Shown here one piece after another: positions 35,149 to 45,932 of a stretch of DNA of 64,000 nt. Positions within the stretch are counted from its first letter, which is position 1. Each line of letters opens with the position of its first letter. The DNA comes from Neobacillus notoginsengisoli (lineage in GTDB: Bacteria > Bacillota > Bacilli > Bacillales > Cytobacillaceae), in the NCBI RefSeq assembly GCF_003515685.1, contig NZ_QWEG01000008.1, positions 1 to 64,000 on the forward strand. The letters are read 5' to 3'. The notes under the pieces were generated by a model. That model searched no databases, was not told the origin of the DNA, and was given only the letters and a program-made list of their open reading frames with translations. The position numbers and the translations under genes are program-made.

Positions 35149-35805
35149 ATGACCGCCAACACAATAGACACCGTCCTGTTCGACCTCGACGGGACATTGA
35201 TTGATACGAACGACCTGATCATAAACTCATTTTTGCATACACTAAACCGCTATTATCCAAATCAATACACCCGTGAAGACGTGCTTCCATTCCTTGGACC
35301 AACACTCGCGGAAACATTCGGAAAGCTTAATCCAGAAAATATCGAAGAAATGATTCAAATCTACAGAACCTATAACATTGCCAACCACGACATGCTCGTC
35401 AAGGAATTCACAGGCGTTTTTGAAACCGTTCGTACACTGAAGGAATCCGGCTACAAACTCGGCATCGTCACAACAAAAATGCACGACGTCGTCCTAAAGG
35501 GACTGAAGCTGTCCAATCTCGAACAATTCTTTGATGTCATCGTCGCCCTAGACCACGTCAAGAATCCGAAACCGGATCCAGAGCCAGTCCTGCTGGCCCT
35601 TGAACAGCTTGGCTCCAAGCCGGAAACAGCCATCATGGTTGGCGACAACTACCACGACATCCTTGGCGGCAGAAACGCTGGCACCAAGACTGCCGCAGTC
35701 GCCTGGTCCGTCAAAGGCCGCGACTTTCTCGAACAATTCGAACCGGATTTCATGCTCGAAAACATGGCTGACATCCTAGACATCGTTGGAGTAGGCGGTC
35801 AATGA
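35149..35805 (+). CDS. ppaX: Pyrophosphatase PpaX
   Basis: A 218-residue HAD-superfamily hydrolase with the nucleophile motif DLDGTLIDT, the motif II Thr in GIVTTK, a Lys in KPDPEP and the closing acidic motif [12 protein letters not shown]. In B. subtilis PpaX hydrolyses pyrophosphate made when HprK dephosphorylates Ser-P-HPr, which fits its place downstream of hprK. AAAGGAAG lies before the ATG. It overlaps yvoF by 4 bases. Confidence 0.95.
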   Translation: MTANTIDTVLFDLDGTLIDTNDLIINSFLHTLNRYYPNQYTREDVLPFLGPTLAETFGKLNPENIEEMIQIYRTYNIANHDMLVKEFTGVFETVRTLKESGYKLGIVTTKMHDVVLKGLKLSNLEQFFDVIVALDHVKNPKPDPEPVLLALEQLGSKPETAIMVGDNYHDILGGRNAGTKTAAVAWSVKGRDFLEQFEPDFMLENMADILDIVGVGGQ

Positions 35806-36353
35806 GACGGACAGAACGCTTCCCGGTCGAAGGCGCCAACTCTCTCTGGCACGTTTATAAAACCGTCCCGTTCTGGAAAGTCGTTAAAAATTTCATTATC
35901 ATTCAACTTGCGCGCTACACCCCGGTGCTTGGCATGAAAAACTGGCTCTACCGCACATTTCTCGGCATGAACGTCGGACAACAGACATCCTTCGCACTCA
36001 TGGTCATGCTCGACGTCATGTTCCCCGAGAAAATCTCGGTCGGCCGCAACACCGTCATCGGCTACAACACCACAATCCTCGCCCACGAATATCTAATCAA
36101 GGAATATCGTCTCGGTGAGGTCCGGATTGGCAGCGAAGTCATGATCGGCGCCAACTCAACCATCCTGCCCGGTGTCGTCATCGGCGACGGCGCCATCGTC
36201 TCGGCCGGCACACTCGTCCACAAAGACGTCCCAGCCGGCAGCTTTGTAGGCGGAAACCCGATGCGGGTCATCTATACCCCCGAGCAGCTCGCCCAGCGAT
36301 GGGCCGACGACCCGATTTACGGAGGCAAAGGCCAATCGGGAGGGCATGTTTAG
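35802..36353 (+). CDS. yvoF: Hexapeptide-repeat acyltransferase (YvoF-like)
   Basis: A 183-residue protein of the left-handed beta-helix acyltransferase family; hexapeptide repeats run from about residue 70 ([44 protein letters not shown]), with the catalytic-type His in LAHEY. It should move an acetyl or similar group from CoA; the acceptor is unknown. It follows ppaX with an ATGA overlap, as in B. subtilis. The his operon, which follows yvoF there, is absent here. Confidence 0.88.
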   Translation: MRRTERFPVEGANSLWHVYKTVPFWKVVKNFIIIQLARYTPVLGMKNWLYRTFLGMNVGQQTSFALMVMLDVMFPEKISVGRNTVIGYNTTILAHEYLIKEYRLGEVRIGSEVMIGANSTILPGVVIGDGAIVSAGTLVHKDVPAGSFVGGNPMRVIYTPEQLAQRWADDPIYGGKGQSGGHV

Positions 36354-36826
36354 AAAAAATCAGAACAAAAATCCTATAAGCCCCTTTTGCAAAAGGAAAC
36401 AAGTATCCACTTCCTCGGAGCTTCGGCTCCCAGGGGCGCTGTTCGGCTTAGGCCGCGGGATAAGCTGCTCAGCGCAGCTTCCCCTGCGGCCTTTTTGCAA
36501 GCAACCTGGGCTCACGCCCTAAAAGCACCCGCCCTGAAACCAAATTCCTATCACTCTGCTAGCACCCAACTGGCTTTATCCGGCCTTTTTCCTGTTTATC
36601 CGAAAAATATGTGGCGTTATCCGGAATTTTCCCAATTTATCCGGAAATTTTATGGCGTTATCCGGACTATTTCCGATTTATTCGGAAAAGGTTCTTTTCC
36701 TCATAATCCTAATCCCAACCTTGTGAAATTTTCCCAATGCGATGAGGCTTTTGCAGAAGAAATCGCAGCCCCGCGCTTCCAAATTTGTGTTATACTACTT
36801 AAGTTACTACATTCGTGGAGGACTTC
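36354..36826. other. 473-bp gap with repeats and yvcD promoter region
   Basis: TTTTGCAAAA lies at 36385. GGAGCTTCGGCTCC at about 36418-36431 is a small palindrome, and GCTGCTCAGCGCAGC another at 36460-36474. The TTATCCGG repeats (entry below) run to about 36690. GTTATACT at about 36792 is a possible -10 of yvcD. No gene is seen. Confidence 0.5.
36576..36690. repeat. 20-21 bp tandem repeats with TTATCCGGA core
   Basis: TTATCC-type cores start near 36576, 36596, 36617, 36637, 36658 and 36678, alternating CCGGCC/CCGAAA/CCGGAA variants. It is the same family as 18007-18080, so this repeat is dispersed as small arrays. Confidence 0.8.
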
Positions 36827-38317
36827 ATGGGGAAAGATTCGAAAGCAATGAAAAACAAAGGAAAACTTCTTTCATTTTTCCCGACAGGTGAGCATTATTT
36901 TGCAAAAGGGCTGAAGGCCTACCACCGACGGGATTTTGAGAAAGCTAATAAATATTTGCAGCGGGCATTCCAGCTTGAACCAGGAGAGCCGATGATCGCA
37001 TGCCAGCTTGCATTGGTGAATACAGAAATAGGAGAATACGAGAATTCAAACGTGCTCCTGCACCTGATTTTGGATGAAATGGACCCTGATATGACGGAGT
37101 GCCATTATTTCTTGGCGAATAATTACGCCCATCTCGGCATGTTTAAAGAAGCGGCCCGCTATTCCAGGAGATACCTTGAACTTGAGGAGGACGGCGAGTT
37201 CGCGGAAGATGCCGAGGACTTGCTCGAACTCCTTTACCTTGAGGGCGTTGACGAGGAGGATGAGCTTTTCGAGGAAGATGATTTAATGCTCAAGCAGGAG
37301 GAGGCGCGCGGCCTTCTCGAAGCCGGCCATTTCCTCAAAGCGATTGAGATGCTGGAAGTGATTGTGGAGGAGTACCCGGAGTATTGGTCTGCCTATAACA
37401 ATCTGGCTCTGGCTCACTTTTATCTTGGCCATCCGGAGCGGGCCCATGGTGTACTGGCCGACGTACTTGAGCGCAACCCAGGCAACCTGCATGCCCTATG
37501 CAACCTGCTCGTGTTCGCCCATTACCGGAAGGATCGGGAGGAAATTGACCGGCTGATTGGCGTTCTTAGCAAAGTTAAGCCGCTCTTGGTGGAGCATCAG
37601 TTCAAGCTTGGCGCGTCCTTTGCCTTAGCAGGCGAGTACAAGCTAGCCTTCGATTGGCTGAAAAAACTGTACAAATCCGGCTATGAGGGAGACGGGCCAT
37701 TTTATTACTGGTTTTCGTATGCTGCCTATCATATAGGAAAGGAAGACCTCGCCCAGTCGCTATGGCAAAAAGTCATTGCCATTTCCCCAGATAAAGAAGG
37801 AGCAGAGCCGTGGGGAGAGAACGCCGCTGAGGCAGGGCTTGAGGACCTGCCGCAAACCATTCTGCAAAAGCTGGACAGCGTCCATTCTGAAGAACGGCTG
37901 TTTGGGATCTTCCTCATTTCAGTTTCGCCGAGCAGGGAAGAACTGCTTGCATCCGCGGAGGATTCCCGAAGCAACGGACTGACTGCCGTGGAGCGGGAGT
38001 ATCTTGCTTATCTGAAAACAGGAAGCCACTCGAGTATAGCGGATGCGCATCAAACGGCTGAAACGCTTTATGGTTCAGCCTATCCGATTAGCGAAGACGA
38101 AGCAGGCCTTTATCAATTATGGTTCACAATTTACGGGGAGGCCCGCGCGAAGGGGCTCAGCCTGAAAAACCACCATGCCTGGGCCGCGGCGGTAGAATAT
38201 ATTTGGCTGAAATGCGAAAATGAAAAAACATCGATGCAGGAGCTGGCCGGACGGTATGATCTATCTGCCGCCACAGTCAGGAAATACGTAAAAATGGCTG
38301 AAAGCTGCCTGGAATGA
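36827..38317 (+). CDS. yvcD: YvcD-like TPR protein with C-terminal helix-turn-helix
   Basis: A 496-residue cytosolic protein. TPR-like helical pairs run through residues 15-330 (GLKAYHRRDFEKANKYLQRAF, ECHYFLANNYAHLGMFKEAARYSR, NNLALAHFYLGHPERAHGVLADVL), with an acidic insert (LEGVDEEDELFEEDD). The C-terminal 25 residues (SMQELAGRYDLSAATVRKYVKM) look like a helix-turn-helix. It matches B. subtilis YvcD in size and in position before trxB. Function is unknown. GGAGG 7-8 bases upstream sets ATG 36827. Confidence 0.85.
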   Translation: MGKDSKAMKNKGKLLSFFPTGEHYFAKGLKAYHRRDFEKANKYLQRAFQLEPGEPMIACQLALVNTEIGEYENSNVLLHLILDEMDPDMTECHYFLANNYAHLGMFKEAARYSRRYLELEEDGEFAEDAEDLLELLYLEGVDEEDELFEEDDLMLKQEEARGLLEAGHFLKAIEMLEVIVEEYPEYWSAYNNLALAHFYLGHPERAHGVLADVLERNPGNLHALCNLLVFAHYRKDREEIDRLIGVLSKVKPLLVEHQFKLGASFALAGEYKLAFDWLKKLYKSGYEGDGPFYYWFSYAAYHIGKEDLAQSLWQKVIAISPDKEGAEPWGENAAEAGLEDLPQTILQKLDSVHSEERLFGIFLISVSPSREELLASAEDSRSNGLTAVEREYLAYLKTGSHSSIADAHQTAETLYGSAYPISEDEAGLYQLWFTIYGEARAKGLSLKNHHAWAAAVEYIWLKCENEKTSMQELAGRYDLSAATVRKYVKMAESCLE

Positions 38318-39734
<1,417 letters not shown>

Positions 39735-40182
39735 TTAAAATTCAGGAAGGCTTGGGGATTTTCTGAAGAGGCTATGAAGCACGGCCCGAACTTTCCTGAA
39801 AAGTGTGGGGCACCAGAACCACCGCCTTGCTTCAACAGCTCTTCTTTCGGGACCCTAATGAGGCACTGGAACCGTCCCCCTGCTTCATTTAGGGTCGGAA
39901 AGTGTCGAAGGAAGGGAAAGGCTGTCCGAAAAAAGTAATTTTCTTTTAATTAAATTGTAACAGAAGTGAAATACTGGTAGGGTATGATAAAAATAGAAAT
40001 TGACCCCCTTTTTTATATACCCTTCTGCACGGGCTTCGGCTCGTGCCCTTTTTTTGTTTTTTTTGAAATTTGCTTAATAGGAAATCTGGAATTCGGTTCA
40101 TTGTGGGTACAGTTAAAAAATAGTATAATGGATTGAATGAAGGTTGTTTTATTCAGTCTTTGCAATGATTGAGGTGAAAGCT
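39735..40182. other. 448-bp gap with dispersed repeat and terminator
   Basis: 39849-39896 is an inverted copy of the GGACGGTTCC dispersed repeat (GGGACCCTAATGAGGCACTGG... to AGGGTC). A terminator at 40027-40055 follows. The final 100 bases hold the yvcI leader. I see no gene. Confidence 0.55.
40027..40055 (+). terminator. Rho-independent terminator
   Basis: GCACGGGC and GCTCGTGC pair around a TTCG tetraloop, with CCTTTTTTT after it. Confidence 0.88.
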
Positions 40183-40641
40183 GTGCAGAGGGTCGCCAAT
40201 TGCGTGTTGATGAAAGGCAATGAAATTTTCCTGCTGCAAAAACCGCGGCGGGGCTGGTGGTCTGCTCCTGGAGGAAAAATGGAAACAGGTGAATCTGTCC
40301 GAGATGCCTGTATTCGCGAATACCGGGAAGAGACCGGCATCTATTTGAAACACCCGAAGCTGAAAGGTGTTTTTACCATTGTCATTCAGGAAGATGGGAA
40401 AACGGTGAATGAATGGATGATGTTCACCTTTTTTGCAAAAGACTTCGAAGGAAAACCACTTGAAAGCTGCCAGGAAGGAATCTTGAAGTGGCATCAGGTC
40501 GATAAGCTTGCTGAACTGCCGATGGCGCCTGGCGATGTTCATATTCTTGATTACACGATTCACGGAACTGATATGATTTTTGGAACATTCACATACACAC
40601 CGGAGTTTGAATTAATCGGCTACCGGCTCGATCCAAGCTAA
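40183..40641 (+). CDS. yvcI: NUDIX hydrolase YvcI
   Basis: A 152-residue NUDIX enzyme; the box GGKMETGESVRDACIREYREETG is split here as GKMETGES and REYREETG (residues about 32-54). The substrate is unknown; the family cleaves nucleoside diphosphates linked to other groups. GTG 40183 (MQRVANCVL) is chosen over upstream ATGs, because GAGGTGAAAG lies right before it and B. subtilis YvcI starts at the same point. It is the first gene of the yvcI-yvcJ-yvcK-whiA-crh order. Confidence 0.9.
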   Translation: MQRVANCVLMKGNEIFLLQKPRRGWWSAPGGKMETGESVRDACIREYREETGIYLKHPKLKGVFTIVIQEDGKTVNEWMMFTFFAKDFEGKPLESCQEGILKWHQVDKLAELPMAPGDVHILDYTIHGTDMIFGTFTYTPEFELIGYRLDPS

Positions 40642-40737
40642 CTACTTGGTTCGTAAAATGAAGGAATCAATTCTGGCAGGACCGGCTCATTCGTGTGCTG
40701 CCGACTGGCAGATTCCACTTATTGAAGGGGGAAAAAC

Positions 40738-41631
40738 ATGAGCACCGGATCGGTAAATGAAACACAAATGGTCATCATTACAGGCATGTCGGGTGCAGGT
40801 AAAACGGTCGCCATTCAAAGCTTTGAAGACCTCGGCTTTTTTTGCGTCGATAACTTGCCTCCGACCCTCTTGCCAAAATTTCTGGAACTGATGAAGGAAT
40901 CGGGAAACAAAATGAATAAGGTCGCCCTTGTCATGGATTTGCGTGGCAGGGAGTTTTTCGACCACTTGTTCAAAGCGCTTGACGAGCTCGCGGAAACGGA
41001 CTGGGTGACCCCGAAAATCTTGTTCCTGAATGCGGACGATGCGGCGCTTGTCAGAAGATACAAGGAAACGCGCAGGTCCCATCCGCTCGCTAGTTCCGGA
41101 CTGCCGCTCGAGGGCATCAAGCTTGAACGCGAGCTGCTCGAGGAACTGAAGGGCAGGGCCCAGGTTATTTATAACACAAGTGAAATGAAGCCAAGAGAGC
41201 TTCGAGAAAAAATTCTCAATGAATTTTCGAAGGACAATCAGCCTATTTTCACTGTCAATGTGGTATCATTCGGTTTTAAGCATGGCCTGCCAATTGACGC
41301 AGACCTCGTCTTTGACGTCCGCTTCCTTCCGAATCCCCATTATATCGAGCATATGAGACCGAAAACGGGTCTGGAGTCGGAAGTGTCGGAATATGTGCTT
41401 AAATGGAATGAAACACAGAAATTCCTGGCAAAAGTGACCGATTTGCTGACATTTATGCTTCCTCATTATAAACGGGAAGGGAAGTCCCAACTCGTTATTG
41501 CGATTGGCTGCACAGGCGGCCAGCATCGTTCCGTGGCGCTTTCTGAATACATTGGCCACTATTTTGAAGATGAATACAAGACTGTCGTTTCACACCGCGA
41601 TATTGCGAAGCGAAAGGAAAAGACAACATGA
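40738..41631 (+). CDS. yvcJ: RapZ/YvcJ nucleotide-binding protein
   Basis: A 297-residue P-loop protein with Walker A GMSGAGKT, the Walker B-like [11 protein letters not shown], and the C-terminal domain with [13 protein letters not shown]. In E. coli the homolog RapZ is an adaptor that steers RNase E to small RNAs of amino-sugar synthesis; in B. subtilis YvcJ binds and hydrolyses nucleotides and affects competence. ATG 40738 has GAAGGGGGAAA upstream. It overlaps yvcK by 4 bases. Confidence 0.96.
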   Translation: MSTGSVNETQMVIITGMSGAGKTVAIQSFEDLGFFCVDNLPPTLLPKFLELMKESGNKMNKVALVMDLRGREFFDHLFKALDELAETDWVTPKILFLNADDAALVRRYKETRRSHPLASSGLPLEGIKLERELLEELKGRAQVIYNTSEMKPRELREKILNEFSKDNQPIFTVNVVSFGFKHGLPIDADLVFDVRFLPNPHYIEHMRPKTGLESEVSEYVLKWNETQKFLAKVTDLLTFMLPHYKREGKSQLVIAIGCTGGQHRSVALSEYIGHYFEDEYKTVVSHRDIAKRKEKTT

Positions 41632-42608
41632 CGAAACAGACACCTAAGGTTGTAATTATTGGCGGCGGAACCGGTTTGCCAGTCCTCTTAAGGGGACTGA
41701 AGCGGTATCCGGTTGATATAACAGCGATTGTGACCGTTGCGGATGACGGCGGCAGCTCGGGCAGGCTTCGGCAGGATTTGAATATCCCGCCGCCAGGTGA
41801 TGTCCGAAATGTTTTAGCGGCCTTGTCAGACGTCGAACCGTTGGTGGAGGAAATGTTCCAGCACCGTTTTTCAACCTCAAATGAATTGTCCGGCCATTCA
41901 CTCGGAAATTTGATTTTGGCTGCAATGGCTTCGATTACGGGGAACTTCACTCATGCCATCCAGGAAATGAGCAAGGTTCTGAACGTTAGAGGAAAGGTGC
42001 TCCCGGCAGCGATCGAAAGTGTCGTTCTGCATGCGGAGATGGAAGACGGCACAGTCGTGTCAGGAGAATCGAAAATCCCCTATTCGGGCAAAAAAATAAA
42101 ACGGGTGTATCTCACCCCTTCCGATATCCAGCCGCTGCCGGAAACACTTCAGGCAATCAGACAGGCTGACATGATTATTATCGGTCCAGGAAGCCTATAT
42201 ACAAGCATTTTGCCAAATCTGCTTGTGAAAAGGCTCGGGGATGAAGTCTGCCGCGCGAAGGCACGGAAAGTCTATATATGCAACCTGATGACCCAGGCTG
42301 GCGAAACTTTCGGCTATACAGCGAGTGACCATGTAAAGGCAATCTATAAGCATATGGGCTGCTCATTCATTGATACGATTCTCGTTAACAATGAAGAAAT
42401 TGATGAGCATATCCAGCTCCTTTATAAAGAGGAAAAAGCCCATCCGGTTAAATACGACACAGAGAAGCTGATGGAACTGGGCGTGGAAGTGGTCTATGCG
42501 GAAATCGCCGTCCAGGACGGAACCGCCCTCCGCCACGACACAAAGAAAGTATCCGCCATACTTCATTCGATGCTGGTCGAGGAATCAGAAAAACACAACC
42601 ATGCTTAG
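41628..42608 (+). CDS. yvcK: YvcK/MgfK-type gluconeogenesis factor
   Basis: A 326-residue UDP-sugar-binding protein of the CofD-like family. Motifs: [41 protein letters not shown] and [18 protein letters not shown]. In B. subtilis it is needed for growth on gluconeogenic carbon and for placing PBP1; it binds UDP-GlcNAc. It is joined to yvcJ by an ATGA overlap and followed by a palindromic element before whiA. Confidence 0.95.
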   Translation: MTKQTPKVVIIGGGTGLPVLLRGLKRYPVDITAIVTVADDGGSSGRLRQDLNIPPPGDVRNVLAALSDVEPLVEEMFQHRFSTSNELSGHSLGNLILAAMASITGNFTHAIQEMSKVLNVRGKVLPAAIESVVLHAEMEDGTVVSGESKIPYSGKKIKRVYLTPSDIQPLPETLQAIRQADMIIIGPGSLYTSILPNLLVKRLGDEVCRAKARKVYICNLMTQAGETFGYTASDHVKAIYKHMGCSFIDTILVNNEEIDEHIQLLYKEEKAHPVKYDTEKLMELGVEVVYAEIAVQDGTALRHDTKKVSAILHSMLVEESEKHNHA

Positions 42609-42649
42609 GGAATGGACTTGAAAATCATAAAAGCCAGGTTTCAAAGCTA

Positions 42650-42757
42650 GTTGATTGGAACGGAGGGCACCGACTCCGGCGGGATGAAGCGGCAAGGTGG
42701 AGACCCCACAGGCGCCGATGCGCCGAGGAGGCTCCACTGACGCCCCGCGGAAAGCGA
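42650..42757. repeat. GTTGATT palindromic element, copy truncated at right end
   Basis: It starts GTTGATTGGAACGGAGGGCACC and runs through the conserved hairpin core (GGTGGAGACCCC... GGCGCC... GAGGAGGCTCCACTGACG) to CCGCGGAAAGCG, but lacks the closing AATCAAC. It lies between yvcK and whiA. TTTTGCAAAA at 42780 follows. Confidence 0.8.
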
Positions 42758-42867
42758 CTACAAGGTTAGCAAGATGACTTTTTGCAAAAAGGTTGAAACT
42801 AAAGTATAAGGTTTACGTATAATGATTAACTGCCATGCAAACGTTTGCTTGGCCTGGAGGTGAGGAA

Positions 42868-43815
42868 TTGTCTTTTGCTTCAGAAACGAAAAAAGAATTG
42901 ACGAACCTGGAAGTTAAGCCTTGCTGCGGCACAGCTGAACTTTCCGCCCTGATCAGGATGAATGGTTCGCTTTCCTTTTCAAACCGGAAGCTGATGGTGG
43001 ATATTCAAACGGAGAATGCCGCCATTGCAAGAAGGATTTATACGCTGATCAAAAAGCATTATCCAATCCAGGTCGAACTGCTCGTCCGGAAAAAGATGCG
43101 CCTGAAAAAGAATAACGTCTACATTGTCAGGCTTACTGAGGAAGCGAGGGAAATTCTCGAAGATTTGATGATTCTTGGCGAAAGCTTTACAATCATCCAT
43201 AACATCTCACCCCGGCTTGTCAAAAAGAAATGCTGCCGGCGTTCCTATTTACGGGGAGCGTTTTTGGCGGGAGGATCGGTCAATAACCCTGAAACCTCAT
43301 CCTACCACTTGGAGATTGCTTCGCTTTACAAACTGCATAATGATTCGCTATGCGAGCTGATGAATACGTTCGCGCTCAACAGTAAAACTCTAGAACGGAA
43401 AAAAGGGTATATTACCTATTTGAAGGAAGCTGAAAAAATTACCGAATTCCTGAACATTATCGGGGCCCATAACGCTTTGCTCCGTTTCGAGGATGTCCGA
43501 ATCGTCAGGGATATGCGTAATTCAGTCAACCGTCTAGTCAATTGTGAAACAGCAAACTTGAATAAAACGATTGGCGCTTCCCTAAGACAGGTTGAAAATA
43601 TCCGCTACATCGACAGAACTGTTGGACTGCAGATTTTGCCGGAAAGGCTCAGGGAAATCGCCGAATTGCGGGTCACCTATCAGGATGTGACCTTAAAAGA
43701 ACTCGGTGAAATGGTAGCGGGCGGTGCCATCAGCAAATCCGGCATCAACCACCGCCTCCGCAAAATCGACGAAATCGCCGAAAAACTAAGAGCAGCCGAC
43801 CTGCCGAAAAAATAA
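42868..43815 (+). CDS. whiA: Sporulation/division regulator WhiA
   Basis: A 315-residue protein with an N-terminal LAGLIDADG-like homing-endonuclease fold that has lost catalysis, and a C-terminal helix-turn-helix ([36 protein letters not shown], split by position about 275-312). It binds DNA and influences cell division and chromosome segregation in Bacillus. TTG 42868 is set by GGAGGTGAGG and gives [15 protein letters not shown], the usual WhiA N-terminus; the longer ATG frame is not supported. Confidence 0.95.
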   Translation: MSFASETKKELTNLEVKPCCGTAELSALIRMNGSLSFSNRKLMVDIQTENAAIARRIYTLIKKHYPIQVELLVRKKMRLKKNNVYIVRLTEEAREILEDLMILGESFTIIHNISPRLVKKKCCRRSYLRGAFLAGGSVNNPETSSYHLEIASLYKLHNDSLCELMNTFALNSKTLERKKGYITYLKEAEKITEFLNIIGAHNALLRFEDVRIVRDMRNSVNRLVNCETANLNKTIGASLRQVENIRYIDRTVGLQILPERLREIAELRVTYQDVTLKELGEMVAGGAISKSGINHRLRKIDEIAEKLRAADLPKK

Positions 43816-43833
43816 ATCTTTACTTCAATACCA

Positions 43834-43890
43834 AGTGCCTGGCACCGGTCCGGGACGTTTTTTACCCCAGATGGGTGCCAGGCACCATGG
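43834..43890. repeat. Pair of GTGCC-GGCAC palindromes
   Basis: AAGTGCCTGGCACCGG and GGGTGCCAGGCACCATGG flank a T6 run in the whiA-crh gap. These GGTGCCAGGCACC units are common short palindromes in Bacillaceae intergenic DNA and may act as a terminator here. Confidence 0.65.
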
Positions 43891-44003
43891 TAAAGGTATC
43901 GCGGTAAGAACTTATCATTTATTTAACTAGCAGAACTTTGCATAAAATTTACATGAATGAATTAGGCAGCTGCCGTAACAATAAATAAAGGAGGAAAAAT
44001 GTG

Positions 44004-44261
44004 ATGGTAGAAAAAGAAGTGGAAGTGAAATTAAAGACCGGCCTCCAAGCACGGCCGGCTGCCCTGTTCGTACAGGAGGCAAACCGTTTTTCATCAGAAG
44101 TATACTTACTAAAAGACGGTAAAAAAGTTAACGCTAAAAGCATCATGGGCCTCATGAGCCTCGCAGTGAGCACCGGCTCACTCATCACAATCGCAGCCGA
44201 CGGCTCCGACGAACAAAACGCCGTAACCGCCCTAGCCGAATACGTCCAAAACGAAGACTGA
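44004..44261 (+). CDS. crh: Catabolite repression HPr-like protein Crh
   Basis: An 85-residue HPr-like protein. The loop is GLQARPAA, with Gln15 in place of the catalytic His of HPr, so it cannot take part in sugar transport; AKSIMGLMSL keeps Ser46, the site phosphorylated by HprK (31629). Ser-P-Crh is a co-repressor of CcpA. ATG 44004 fits AAAGGAGG 9 bases upstream and the B. subtilis N-terminus; the GTG at 44001 is possible. A terminator follows. Confidence 0.96.
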   Translation: MVEKEVEVKLKTGLQARPAALFVQEANRFSSEVYLLKDGKKVNAKSIMGLMSLAVSTGSLITIAADGSDEQNAVTALAEYVQNED

Positions 44262-44270
44262 AAAAATTGA

Positions 44271-44310
44271 AAGCGGATTCGCCAATATTTGGGTGGAGTC
44301 CGCTTTTTTT
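44271..44310 (+). terminator. Terminator of the yvcI-crh operon
   Basis: AAGCGGA... TCCGCTT with inner GCC/GGT pairing, followed by TTTTT. Confidence 0.85.
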
Positions 44311-44793
44311 AGTGAGGCAGGGGGACGGTTCCGTTGCTTCATTCGGGTCCCGAAATAAAGCGGCGAACTGGTTATTCTAAGACTCGATAAATGTATTCAG
44401 AGGGGAGTGTGGCTGGTTTTTTGTAACATTTTATTTGGTGAGGTTTTGAAAAGAGGACGACTACATGTTGCATATTGAGCTAGGGAAGGGGGTCTAGTTA
44501 GTTTTTGCTACTGTTAACTTGTTGGTAACTAGGTAAATGGGATTTTTCTAGTTAATAGGTGGCAGAGTTGACTAGTGAATTTTTGCTACTAATTTGCTTG
44601 CTAAGTAGTAGGGGTCAGACGCTTACTATATTTTGCCGAAATTTATAGTTATTTCTAATGGTAGACTATATAGTTATAACTAGTCGTTTTACGTGAATTC
44701 GGAAAAAATAACTAGCAAGATGAACTTCTAACGAACTAGTTAACCCCTCAATCCGCACAAAAAGCACGATTCAAAGTAAAAGCGGCCACAAAT
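44311..44793. other. 577-bp crh-clpP gap: A+T-rich, CTAGTTA-like repeats
   Basis: 44312-44353 is a copy of the GGACGGTTCC dispersed repeat. From about 44490 to 44750, motifs CTAGTTA/TAACTAG and TTTTTGCTACT recur irregularly, as in a decayed repeat array. No coding region or RNA gene is seen. Confidence 0.45.
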
Positions 44794-44824
44794 AAAAAAA
44801 CCCGCCTCCATCAGGAAACGGGTT
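44794..44824 (-). terminator. Terminator of clpP
   Basis: On the minus strand AACCCGTTTCC... GGCGGGTT is followed by TTTTTT. Confidence 0.85.
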
Positions 44825-44838
44825 GACTTGCACAAAAA

Positions 44839-45444
44839 TTACTGGTCTTTCTTCTTTTCAACTTCGTTACGAGAAATGATATGATCGACAAGTCCGTACT
44901 CTTTCGCACGCTCAGCAGTCATGAAGTTATCGCGGTCTGTGTCGCGCGCGATCGTTTCAAGCGGCTGGCCTGTACGCTCCGCAAGGATATTGTTCAGCTT
45001 GTCGCGAAGGAACAGGATGCGCTTGGCGGCGATTTCAATTTCAGTTGCCTGCCCTTGTGCGCCTCCAAGCGGCTGATGAATCATCACTTCAGCGTTTGGA
45101 AGGCTATAGCGCTTGCCTTTCGTACCAGCTGCGAGAAGGAACGCGCCCATTGAAGCAGCCATGCCGATGCAGATTGTCTGCACGTCCGGCTTAATGAATT
45201 GCATCGTGTCATAAATGGCCATTCCGGCTGTGATGCTTCCGCCAGGTGAGTTGATGTAGATGGAAATATCCTTTTCAGGGTTTTCAGCTTCGAGAAACAG
45301 GAGCTGTGCCACGATCGAGTTCGATACATGGTCGTCAATCCCGCTTCCGAGCATGATGATCCGGTCTTTTAGCAGGCGTGAATATATATCGTACGCTCTT
45401 TCGCCCCGGTTTGTCTGTTCAATGACTGTTGGGATTAAATTCAT
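44839..45444 (-). CDS. clpP: ATP-dependent Clp protease proteolytic subunit
   Basis: A 201-residue serine peptidase that forms the two-ring barrel used with ClpC and ClpX. The catalytic triad is visible: Ser98 in [11 protein letters not shown], His123 in MIHQPLGG and Asp172 in [17 protein letters not shown] precedes the ATG. A CtsR operator lies upstream, so it belongs to the class III heat-shock genes. Confidence 0.98.
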   Translation of the reverse strand: MNLIPTVIEQTNRGERAYDIYSRLLKDRIIMLGSGIDDHVSNSIVAQLLFLEAENPEKDISIYINSPGGSITAGMAIYDTMQFIKPDVQTICIGMAASMGAFLLAAGTKGKRYSLPNAEVMIHQPLGGAQGQATEIEIAAKRILFLRDKLNNILAERTGQPLETIARDTDRDNFMTAERAKEYGLVDHIISRNEVEKKKDQ

Positions 45445-45503
45445 GAAATTGCCTCCTTAGGAACATTTTAATAAATTTCCTTATGTAAGTATCATACAAC
45501 GAT

Positions 45504-45520
45504 GGTCAATGAAGGTCAAA
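45504..45520. promoter_or_regulatory. CtsR operator upstream of clpP
   Basis: GGTCAATGAAGGTCAAA is the direct heptad repeat bound by CtsR (GGTCAAA-N3-GGTCAAA) with one mismatch. It lies about 60 bases upstream of the leftward clpP start. Confidence 0.88.
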
Positions 45521-45665
45521 CAAATCACTCCGCACACCGCACAGTTTCGTTCGACACCTTATCCATGTCATCCATCTTACCCAACGTTCCCCATTTTAAA
45601 CATATTCTGCACTTGCAAAGCTGCCGGCTTTCCACTATAATATGAAATTGTGATACAAATTACAT

Positions 45666-45737
45666 GCCCTCGTGGTGCAATGGATAGCACGCAAGATTCC
45701 GGTTCTTGAAATTCGGGTTCGAGTCCTGACGAGGGCG
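45666..45737 (+). tRNA. tRNA-Arg (anticodon CCG)
   Basis: A complete cloverleaf: acceptor GCCCTCG/CGAGGGC, anticodon stem CAAGA/TCTTG with loop TTCCGGT (anticodon CCG, reading CGG), T stem TCGGG/CCTGA with loop TTCGAGT, and discriminator G. CCA is not encoded. B. subtilis has a single Arg-CCG tRNA; its place near sigL also fits. Confidence 0.95.
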
Positions 45738-45745
45738 CTATGAAT

Positions 45746-45785
45746 AAAAATCAACGGTTCCAATTTGGGGCCGTTGATTTTTTTT
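45746..45785 (+). terminator. Terminator of the tRNA gene
   Basis: AATCAACGG pairs with CCGTTGATT and a T8 run follows; TTTTGCAAAA overlaps its end. Confidence 0.92.
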
Positions 45786-45932
45786 GCAAAAAATGTCCTT
45801 TTGACATTGAATCGGTCATTCTAACAACTTTGCGATCACCCAATAGAGAAGTTATTCCTTCACTACACACCATATCCTGTTCTACCGCGCTCCATCAATA
45901 TGATGTAGAATAGGGGGAGGGGGGAGTGGCGG

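Noticed and set aside
45666-45737. tRNA-Sec that would support the UGA reading
   Set aside because: The only tRNA in the window is a normal 72-nt tRNA-Arg with anticodon CCG; it has no long variable arm or UCA anticodon.
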